Assembly (NCBI GenBank): GCA_905250115.1
Contig: CAJNOI010000099.1
Coordinates: forward strand, 106,461 to 170,460
Direction of reading: 5' to 3'
Source of the DNA: Adineta steineri
Taxonomy: Eukaryota > Rotifera > Eurotatoria > Adinetida > Adinetidae
Length of the DNA stretch: 64,000 nucleotides
The position numbers were made by a program, and so were the translations under genes. This document shows positions 10,807 to 20,386 of this stretch, in pieces. The notes beneath the pieces were generated by a model. That model was not told the origin of the DNA. It worked only from the letters and a program-made list of their open reading frames with translations, and made no database searches. How positions within the stretch are numbered: the first letter of the stretch is position 1; every line of letters begins with the position of its first letter.

Positions 10807-12088
10807 ATGGCTGACAAACAAAAACGATTTATGAATTATTCATCATTCCAACGAACTGTTGATGAACAAAATCACGAGATAGATTCTCATTCTCAACGAC
10901 TTATTCCAATTACTACTACTGCTGCTGAACATTTACCCTCATCAACAATTATGTCACAAAAACGACAATATTCTTCAACAAAAAATGATCAATCAGATTT
11001 ATTTTCAAATAATCATCATTTAATATATAATCCAAATATTCTTCCAATAGCAATAACTACGACGAGTCGAAAACGACCAGCACAAGATAATTCCTATATT
11101 CAAGATCATAATGAACATGTAAAGAAAATATTTTTTCTTTTGTCTATTCAAATCATTTTCTATTTAGGTTAATAAACGAATTCGATATGACCAAACAAAT
11201 AATATTGAATTAGAAAATCAACCACCACGTGCAACAATCAAACGTCGATCTTTATTTTTATATCATCAAGGACAAGATTGGAATAATTTACAAATACAAA
11301 ATGATATTCTACCATCAACACGTCAAATAAATAATGTATCCTCCTATGAATATGAACAAAATCGATCAAATTATTTTTCTCCTTGTGATTTACATACTGA
11401 ACATCTACCGAATCAACATTTATATATGTTTGGAAATGATGCATTAATGACTTCTACTCATAAAAGTAAGTAAATATGAAAATTTCGATAAGAAATATTT
11501 TTTCTTCTATTAATTCTAGATACATTTCCGAAATCATCTATGAATATGTTTAAAAATAATGTACGATTATTATCTCCACAATTCAATGTTACTAGTCCAT
11601 TACGTACAACAAATTTTGTTCTTGATAGTAAACAACAAACAATGAGTGCAACTGTATTACGTACAGGAAATATTTCACCAGCACATTCAGATACTTCAAC
11701 TGAATCAACATCAACATGTTCGTCTGATGAACAACAATTTCATCAAAATTTTCCATCATTTCATTATCAACCATCACGTTCATATCGTGAACGTGAAAAT
11801 TATGAACAATTATTAGATTTAGCAGAGAAATTATCGGATCCAAATCGTTTAAATAAAGTTGATATTGAACAGTTTATCTCCTATCGTTATAAAACAATAA
11901 CAACAACAGATACTTCATTATCAAAACAAACAGATTGTGTTATCTGTATGTCACAGTTTCGAAATAGTCAACGTATTCGAGTACTTCCATGTCAACATGA
12001 ATATCATTCAAAATGTATTTCAAGATGGTTTACAATGAATTCATCATGTCCTATATGTCGACGAGATAATTTTCTCTCAAGTTGCTGA
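10807..12088 (+). CDS. RNF38: RING-H2 E3 ubiquitin ligase, RNF38/RNF44 type
   Basis: Exons 10807-11118, 11168-11465 and 11520-12088 give 392 aa. Residues 1-280 are low-complexity, rich in Ser, Asn and Gln, with a basic cluster (SRKRPA) and KRIRYD that could act as nuclear signals. The C-terminus has the RNF38/44 layout: YEQLLDLAEKL, then LNKVDIEQF-SYR, then a RING-H2 finger at about 343-383. The zinc ligands are all visible: CVIC, CQHEYH, C, CPIC, with spacing C-x2-C-x14-C-x-H-x2-H-x2-C-x10-C-x2-C. The 'LxKxDIEQLPSYRF' stretch just before the RING is diagnostic of RNF38/44. The protein is expected to transfer ubiquitin from an E2; RNF38 targets p53 in mammals (family knowledge, not shown here). 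The RING resembles that of the next gene downstream (shared HEYHS-x-CI), hinting at tandem duplication. Confidence 0.83.
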
Positions 12089-12787
12089 TATTTAACTACG
12101 TACATTTCGATTTCACTTTTTTTTTTTGTTTATATACAACAGTAAAAAACTTTTATATACTTATAATATTAACAACTCACAAGAAAAAACAAATTTTTCT
12201 ATGTTTGTCTTGTCTTCTCTCTCTTTACATTTTTTTCTCGCTCTCTCTCTTTCTCTTTATGTTTTTTTTTTGTATGTAAGTGTATCTTTCTTAAGAAAAA
12301 TTAATCATCAACTAAACATGTTTCTCTCAGGTCACTTTTAAAAATGAAGTTTCTCCTTCTTTTTTTTTATTAATAGCATTAGTACGTGATACTTTACATG
12401 GTTTTTAACCTGAAGGGAAAAAAAAACTAGACCGTTCAAGTGTAGAAAAAAGAATATCAACTAAAGGATAGCCTAGGTCCATTTTCATTGCAAGAAAAGG
12501 AAAAAATACCGACAGAACGAAAGAATAAAACTGTATAATTAAGAAGAAAAAACGACACATCGAGCATCTATCTTGGTCGTGTTCCTTTTTTCTCTCTCTC
12601 TCATTCCCTCAAAAAAAATTTCCTCTCGCATTCGCTTGTTCAGAGCGAACAAGCGTCTGTTCTTCATATTTAGAGAAAGCATATAATACACATGCACAGT
12701 TGTCCGGACGAAGTAGGTCTGCTTATTTTTTATTTGTTTATCTATAATGAATGAACATATGAATATATACATGCCTTTTTATTCTAG
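12089..12787. other. Intergenic with pyrimidine and CT microsatellite
   Basis: Contains T-runs and a (CT)n tract at about 12239-12255. The frame 12082-12279 overlaps the RNF38-like stop and is Phe/Leu low-complexity from the CT/T tract, so it is not called. TATTCTAG at 12780-12787 directly abuts the next ATG. Confidence 0.5.
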
Positions 12788-14560
12788 ATGATGATGACAC
12801 TAAAAGATAATTCCACTAATTCAATGTCTCAACCTATTAGTATGTTAACAAGAAATTTCTTTTTATTTTAATAATTATGATTATGATTTAGATTATAATA
12901 CTTATTCAACAATAGGTTATAATTATCATCATCATAATGGTTGGGAAAAGCCAAATTATGAAACATTTAATTATCATCAAACTCCATATTCAATTGGAAC
13001 AATGTCTTCAACAACCGGTGATATAACAAATAAATCTACTAATACATATTCATCATCATTCGATCTAACATCGAATCTTAATAATTCAAATTCAAGTTTA
13101 TATAGACGTCATAGTATATAAATAATTAGTTTCGTATTATATTATATTTAATCATATTTTTCGTTTAGCTGAATCAACCTTGCCAACATCGGCCTTGTTT
13201 CATTCATCCTCGTCGTCGTCGTCGTCCACAACTAATTATCCTTCACCGAATCCATTTAATTACTCAAATACAACGACACATTATCATCCATCAGAACTAT
13301 TTTTTGGATGGAATCATGGTCCATCACTAATGCGTGCACATAGTGCTTCATATCGAGATTATCCACAATCAAGTAATTTTCATTTACAAAATAAGATTTT
13401 ATTCAAGTTATCAGAGACAAAAACAAAAAGAATCTATCTACTGTCCTATTTATTGACGAGTAGTGACTACTATTTGCTCCAATAAAATTTTGTACATAGC
13501 AATTCATGCTGTTGATAAGAGTGTCCATATATGGTTTCATTTTTAAAGAATATAGATTATACATTACAGTTTATGTTGACTGATTCCTTAGTAATCTAAG
13601 TTGATGAGAGTTTCGAAATATGATTGCTATCTACAATTTGCTCGTCTTTCTAAAGCAGACACAAATAGCCTAGAGATTAGCGAAGAAAATTGCTTTTCAA
13701 TTACTGATTATCTAATATATATTCATTAGGAAAATTTAAATTTTTTGTCCAATAATCTCTAAGAATATATTCGAATTTTAGCTTCATTTCCATCTTACAA
13801 TCCAATTCATTCTTCTACTTTACAATCAACAACAAATACGAAACCGTCGGATAATCGATCATCAATTCGGACACATACAGAACCGATAAATACACCTATG
13901 AATAGTAATAATTATTCATCGTTTCTTAATATTATGCCACCACTACATTTTCCGTTACCGTCACTACCACCATCATCATCATCGGCATCAATTTCTTCGA
14001 AACCCAAACATCCTATCTCGTCAACAAGAAAACGTCCTCGTTTAACTGCTCAACTTCGTAGCGAAATTCTTAAACTTAAAGCTAGTAGACCAGCAGCTTT
14101 TGTTTGGGAAATTCAACAATCTCTATTACAAAATGATATCTGTACTCGTCAAACATTACCACATGTAATTAATCAATACGATATTTTTTTTCGTATATTT
14201 AAATTAAATATCATTTTCTTGTTTCAATAGGCTACAGCTATACAACGAATTCTTAATGAATCTACGAATTCATTGAATATTATTAAACAAGAACCGAAAT
14301 CCAATGATAATATATTAACACAAAAATCATCGTCGTCATTAACAATCTGTTTATCTCCATCACAATCTGATAATGAATCTGCATCTGAATGTTCAATTTG
14401 TCTTGAAACATATCGTAGTGGTCAAGAAGTTAGCATATTATCATGTTCACATGAATATCATTCATCATGTATTAAAGAATGGATGATAAAAAATCGTTCA
14501 TGTCCAATGTGTAGAAAAGATATTCATAATCAACCCCAATTTGTTACTTTACTTATTTGA
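12788..14560 (+). CDS. Pax-type RED half-paired domain fused to a RING-H2 finger (chimeric gene)
   Basis: Five exons (12788-12839, 12892-13113, 13169-13372, 13782-14164, 14231-14560) join in phase to give 396 aa. Residues 1-240 are Ser/Asn/Tyr/His-rich and disordered, with poly-Ser runs. Residues about 243-297 match the C-terminal (RED) helix-turn-helix of a paired domain: RPRLTA, then AAFVWEIQQSLLQNDIC, LPH, and AIQRIL. Pax6 in this window reads [32 protein letters not shown]. There is no N-terminal PAI half and no homeodomain. Residues 341-381 are a RING-H2 finger (CSIC, CSHEYH, C, CPMC; same spacing as RNF38). IKQE at about residue 305 fits a sumoylation consensus. The intron at 14165-14230 sits at the same column and phase as in Pax6. 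Likely role (inference): a DNA-tethered E3 ligase. The ATG follows a TCTAG acceptor directly, so a leader exon or trans-splicing is possible. Confidence 0.75.
13373..13781 (+). other. Long intron 3 of the RED-RING gene
   Basis: 409 bp from GTAATT (13373) to TTTTAG (13776-13781). The upstream reading frame runs on to 13485, so intron retention would give a truncated protein without RED or RING. I see nothing else in it. Confidence 0.55.
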
Positions 14561-15286
14561 AATATTAATGATTTATTTTTGTTTTGTTTGTTTCTTCTTC
14601 TTCTTCCGTTGTATATACGAATATATGAATATATATCATTCTACTGAGCTAATATTTGTTGTATGAAAAATACGAGTTGTTTTTTCTTTTTTGATAATTT
14701 TGTGATTTAAAAATTGGAATAGGTATATTGGACGTTTTGTTGGCTTTTTTTCTTCATATTAAAATAAAAACGAATGAAAGAGAGATTGATTATTAGAGAA
14801 GATTAATATGTGAAAAAAAATAGCAAAATCTCGTTCTTTTTTTTTTATTGATTCATTAGAATATTTTTTCGTTACATCGAAATTATACAATAAATTAGTC
14901 TGTCAAAAAAAACTCCCATTGAGTTGTATGAATGATTTTAAAACTGCACACTATGAATTTATTTTGATTATATATTTTTTGTACAATTAAATAATAAATT
15001 CAATCAAATATAGAAATAAAATATACAGAATTTAATCTAATGTTAACAAATAGGTAGAAATTATAAAATTAAATAAGAATATTTTTTTTGTGTTTAAATT
15101 GTCTTTATTGCAGAAATTTTGTTAAATAAAGATTCAGATGTAAGGAAAATCGAGAATGACTTTTTTAATTAAAACCTAGGGAAATATGTGTACCATAATG
15201 AAATACTTCAGGAAAAGTCTAGTACATTATAACATAATGAAAAACCCTGAGTCTATTATTACACAGATCGAAGAGTCTATATCGAT

Positions 15287-15489
15287 AGTCCTGCCAGTGG
15301 TGGATGTAGGATTTTGGAAGAGAGGGGCGATTTCTGAGTAGGGGGGGGGTGGGCGATTTTAATTGAAAACTATTTTTGGGTCCAATCGAAGTAGTGTGAA
15401 TCTATTTTTTTGTTCATTTTTGCTGTAAAAAATCGAAAAAAATTTCTGAATGGGGGCGATCGCCTCCATCGTTTACCCCTAAGTCCTGC
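15287..15489. mobile_element. hAT-type MITE, 187 bp
   Basis: Element 15295-15481. The left end begins CAGTGGTGGATGTAGG. The right end, read inverted, begins TAGGGGTAAACGATGG, so the inverted repeats are decayed. The flanks AGTCCTGC at 15287-15294 and 15482-15489 are identical 8-mers. The G-rich interior (a run of G at about 15341-15350) is typical of these short hAT derivatives. Confidence 0.8.
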
Positions 15490-15566
15490 CCAGGTATTCG
15501 ATACTCCATTATAATTCAGGCCAAAATATTCAGCTGAAACTCAAACTTGAGGGGGGGGAGGATTAC

Positions 15567-15719
15567 CTGCTTCCTAATGGTGTAACCAGAAATTTAAGGA
15601 TGATAGGGCTCAGCTTCAAAACTGTCTAGTCTTTTAGATTCTTTGATTGACAAATTCAGTAACTAGAAAATCCGGGTGATGGGGTTAAACTCCAGTGTAG
15701 TTATGCCACTACTGCTTCC
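15567..15719. mobile_element. hAT-type MITE, 137 bp
   Basis: Element 15575-15711. The left end begins TAATGGTGTAACCAG. The right end, read inverted, begins TAGTGGCATAACTAC. The flanking 8-mers CTGCTTCC at 15567-15574 and 15712-15719 are identical. It has no coding potential. It lies only 93 bp from the preceding MITE but has its own target duplication, so the two inserted independently. Confidence 0.8.
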
Positions 15720-18700
15720 CTCTCGGTTTGTAATAGCTAAGTGTACCGACCAAGTTCAAATTAAGTATATTAGAAAGAAATTGCCTTATAATATACAATA
15801 AATTCAATTATATAAATCAATTTCTTAATTCAATAATAATATTAACTAGGATTGAATATCTTTTCCACATGACTCATATTTCACGTGTGTATTGATTGAT
15901 GATGTGTAGCAATTAGATCATTATCAATGGACTATTAAGATTCGGATCAATTCAGAAAATATTATTCTTTTTTTTGTCATTATAGAAGTATTTTTTGAAT
16001 TTAAAAATATTTTTATGTAGAAACAAAAAACGTGATATTATATTTTTAATTTAATAGTCTTTAAAAAAAAAGTTCTTCATTATTAATAAAAAACAAAGTC
16101 ATATTTTCTAAACCAACTAGACATCATGAACTATTTTTATTCTATGATATTACTATAAATTACAGATAAATAAGTACAAATGAATTGAAGCAGAATAATT
16201 GATAATCAAGGAAATAAATCAGTTTTTTCCTCTGTAAAGTCATTAAAATGTGTGTGTGTGTGTGTTTTCTATATAAATATCATATATTTTTAAGTCTATT
16301 AATAACATTAACCCATTGTTTTTTATTTGTCTTTTAAAAATATTCTAACAGGATATAGATGCTATATAAAGATACTATTTCTTTCGCATTTAATTCATGC
16401 ATGGAGGTAACTAGCTTTCTTTTTTTATTTGCATTCAATACAAATTCTTAGTCTTTTACAATTGAAGAATATTAGTAAGTGTTATTTTTTTTTTTGATAA
16501 TAGAAATATATGTCTAAGGTTATCTTAACTTTTATCTGAAGATAAAATAATCGATATATAGACTGTAACGAAATATCTTATAAAGAACGATTTACTTTGA
16601 AATTGATGAGAAAGAAAGTTTCCAGACTTGTTTTATTTCATCAAATCTATTTGTATTAATAAGAAAAAAAGATATAACTAGTAAATTAGTTAAATAAATA
16701 GCCCCTTGAACCTTAATAAAGAACGTCAAGTCTCTATTATTATATAAGCTGCCAGGAATAAATATAAAAATTTCTTCGTCTCAATTCAGTTCAATGATTT
16801 AATATTATCTGTTCGTTTTTCTTGATTTGTTATGTATGCTTGAAATATATATAATAAATGCTTAATGTATATCAATTTCCTTAAAAAAATTTCTTCAAAT
16901 AATATCGTCCATGCGAAAATAAAGGTTTCTTTTTGTTTTATTAAGCTTTATAGGAAAAGAAAATGCCGGAAAGACTAATGGATAGAAATGGATGTATTGT
17001 TTTATCTTAGTTTTTTTTTCGTTACTTAAATAGTTATCATTTTACTACTATACTATATAGTTGTGTCTTTAGAATTTTTATCAATAGCTAAGGTAAGTTA
17101 ACTATAACAGCCCGAAGCGAATTTTGAATAATACGGAGATGAAAATGATTGTCTTCTTCCGCTCATTTCGTCAGTATTCTATCATATATCATACTCAATT
17201 GAAATTTCTTTCTTTTTTTTCTGTTCATAAGCCTTATACTCGTTTTTCTGTCTTTCTGATTGTGCGACCGATTGTATTGTCATCAATCGGATCAGATCAT
17301 GTTCGTTTCAATGAACACACTATAACGAGAAAACGAATGACATTTGAATTCTGATTTGATTCTATATTTGTCTATTAACATTCAAAAATCGACTTCTTCT
17401 TCTTCTTTTTTTCTCTCCCTTATACATTAATATAAATTATAGAAAGAAAAAAAATTATTTTATCATGAAAGTACAACAATAATGTAGATATGTGTGTTAT
17501 TATCAAACTAAATCAATCAGATCTCTGATTGAAGATGTGTGATGTGTATATGGTAAGCGTTCGTATTGTCGGTCCTTATTTCATCATTAATGTTCTACAC
17601 TGATTGCGATCTTTTTTCTCTTTGTCCTATTAAAGAGTGTGTGCGCATACAAATTTTTGTCGTCGCTCAATAATGATAAGTTCTTTGTAATTAGGTACAT
17701 ACATATACATACACACTATCTTCTTCTTCTTTCCTATTGATAGGCATAGGGCAGACATGCAGAGGCCCTAAAGGAATGCAATACTAATTTTACTTTGATC
17801 ATTTTAGCGGAATAACTGACGGTGACAGCGACAAGCAAGAACAAGGCAAATTACATTGCGTTAACACCTCGTCCTTTTCGCCTTCGCTCTCTCTCTCTCT
17901 CTCTCTCACTCTCATATCTGCTGTCTGTTTTCTTTTTGAACATCATCGTTGAATTGTAGAGATTTCTTTTTTCTTCTATGGAAAAAAAAACTATTTCATA
18001 GGCGGACATCATTACACTCGAATGATCATCAACCTCATCAGAATGAGTGCACAGGCACGAAGCTTTTTTCCGACATGTGTATGTCTCTTTTCTAATTTCC
18101 AAGTCTAGTTATCGCAAATGTCTATCGGTACTTGTGAACAAGAAGAAAACAGAAATAACAATTTTTCCTTCTATTCAATATACATGTAACGATTGTTAAT
18201 CAAAAGGAAATGAGGATAATTACTAAAGAAAAAGATTGACTAGGGACTATCCTCATTATCACAAGAAGAAGAAGAATGTAAACCTGCTGTGTTTGATCGA
18301 TGATATACAATATTTATCCTGATCATAGATGAAGAAAAGAAAACGAAGAAGAATATAATTGTTTAGATCAAAATACACTTGTTTATGGCGTCAAATAATT
18401 AAGAAAGATGTATTTATTTAATTCCACCTGCTGTTACTAATGATCGACAATAAGAAAGAGCGAGAGAAAGAACAAGAAAGAGATGTATTCACTAGAGGAT
18501 TTAAGAATCTTTTAGCTATTTAATAACAATAATAGATATGACAAGGCAAAAGAAAACATTGATATTTATAGTAAAGAATGTAATGACCGTAACAAATAAG
18601 AACTTCCATGATTTTCTATAATAACGAACATTACCCTAAAGAAATAACCTTTAAAGGTTTCTGTAATTTTTATAAAACTTTTAAATATAAAGGTCAAAAA

Positions 18701-19381
18701 CAAAGTAGCAAAGTCAATCAACTATATATTCATGTAATAATAGACGAAGAATAGTTTTCCTTTTCAATTAATATAAATAAGCTTTTCTGAAATGAAATTC
18801 TAAGGTATCTATTATAGGAAGAAAAGATCTTAGAAAATAAAATATACAAATCAATCTGTGTATAAAACAACAAAAGCAATTAAAATAATCAAATGATTCG
18901 TTTTTTTCTTAAGGATATTTATATACAATCCAATAAGAAATAATCATTTGTATTGCTTATAATCCTAATTTTTCAATTGTTATTGACTTTCTCATATGGC
19001 GACAATAACAAACGGATCGTTTTTCTTCTTCTTCTTTTTGTTTCTCTCAACCTCTCTCTCTCTCTATTCTTTTTTAATTAAAACTTCTTTTAGGCGTCGT
19101 ATGTTTTTCTTTTATTCTTTGCTTGTCCAAGAATATCGAACAAAGATACATCAGTTGAATTTAAATGATTTGATACCGACTTGACAAAAATGTCATAAGA
19201 TTTTGTCAAGCAGAAGTTATGAGATGATAATAACCGAAGAAAATAATTGTCGTTCGTTTTCATCCGTTGGGAATTGTCACTGCTGACCAATGTCCTTGTC
19301 TAACTATGTGTGTAATCAGGCATAGTTTCTCTCTTGGTGGTCAGTAATAAGTCTCAATGAATGGAATACGGAAGAAGCAAG

Positions 19382-19408
19382 CAAGAAGAAGAAGAAGAAG
19401 AAGAAGAA
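19382..19408. repeat. (GAA)n microsatellite
   Basis: Uninterrupted GAA/AAG trinucleotide run of about nine units followed by an A-run, in the Pax6 upstream region. It reads as TTC/CTT on the other strand. Confidence 0.85.
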
Positions 19409-19920
19409 AAAAAAGAGCGTTGTAAGTTTCAGGTACAGGGAAGAAAAAAAGAATGAATGACAAACTAAAAATAAGTAACCAATCATGAAAGGACCCGAGA
19501 GGAAAAAGAAATCAGCCAACCAATAGTTAATTTGTTCTCTTCTTTTCTTCGCCTACTTGATTGCAATAAAGTGCTTAGGCGCCGTCTATATGACTGACAG
19601 AAATGAAGAGAAAAAAGGTAGCCAGTCAGAAGAGAGGAAGACGAAAAATGCTTATTCGAGCAGAAGAAAAAATGGAGAGAAAAAAAAGAAGAGAAAAAGA
19701 CCGACAAACAATCGGATTTGCTGTCGGTAGAATTTCTTATGGCATTTTTTTTCTTCATCTCTTTCTGTCTCTCTCTCTCTCCCTTCGTCTTATCCTTTCG
19801 CGATCTATTTCTCTTTTTCTTGTCGTTATACGCTTGCCCGATTTTTCTCTTGTATATGTGTTTTGTCTCGATGCTTTCAGTTGTAAGCGCACAAATCGAG
19901 CGTTCACACGAGGCTAACTA

Positions 19921-19992
19921 ACCGAATCCGTGCGAGCGTTGTCCGCCCGCCCGCCCGTGTGTGATCCGAAACAAGTTCCAACCCACTGAACT
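19921..19992 (+). promoter_or_regulatory. Pax6: GC-rich tract and probable 5' leader exon of Pax6
   Basis: A locally GC-rich segment (a CCCGCC repeat at about 19944-19959) stands out sharply from the AT-rich background. It ends at a strong donor, ACTGTAAGT, with GT at 19993. A matching acceptor TTCTAG lies at 20381-20386, just before the Pax6 start exon. A non-coding first exon ending at 19992 is therefore plausible. The 5' boundary is unknown. Confidence 0.4.
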
Positions 19993-20386
19993 GTAAGTTG
20001 TTACTAATATTCTCAATATAAAAAAAAAGAAAATCGAGAGAAGAAGAAAAAAAAAAGAAAAGAAACGGAAAATGTATTTTTCAAAGATAATCAAGATATT
20101 CGATTGTATCCCTAGATTTCTTCCCCTTTTTTTTTTGGATTGTTATATTGAAAAGAAAACATACGCCCCAATGAATGACTGTTGATGATCAATAAATATA
20201 TGATTCAATGAACATTAAAAATATAGTTGAATAAATCACAATTAGAGAAATAGAGTCAGAGAAGAAAAAACCGACATAATATAACATACATTCAGATAGG
20301 ATTAGTTTGAAAACATGGCTGGGTAAATAATTTTTTCCTGTTAAGTTTATTTCTTTTGATTTCAATGTATGTTTTTCTTATTCTAG

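Larger units (their letters stand above)
14561..20386. promoter_or_regulatory. 5.8-kb gene-free region upstream of Pax6 (probable regulatory domain)
   Basis: The longest non-coding stretch in the window. It holds two hAT MITEs (15295-15481, 15575-15711) and a (GT)n tract (16252-16265). It also has a (CT)n tract (about 17886-17907), a (GAA)n tract (about 19382-19408) and CT-rich stretches near 19050 and 19765. Open frames such as 17851-18102 (minus), 19483-19758 (minus) and 19603-19917 (plus) are low-complexity Ser/Phe or Lys/Arg products of these tracts and are not called. A large upstream region is typical of developmental regulators, so enhancers of Pax6 or of the RED-RING gene may lie here. 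That is inference; I could not identify specific sites. Confidence 0.4.

Noticed and set aside
13980-14200. Reading the RED segment as a Tc1/mariner transposase helix-turn-helix
   Set aside because: The F-x-WEI-x3-LL-x4-C-x5-P-x4-I-x-R-x-L pattern and the shared intron position are those of Pax RED domains; no DDE/D catalytic region follows.
19603-19921. Overlapping plus-strand frames of 104 and 67 residues upstream of Pax6
   Set aside because: They translate GAA/CT-rich tracts into Lys/Arg- and Phe/Leu/Ser-rich strings, have no splice partners, and overlap minus-strand frames of the same kind.
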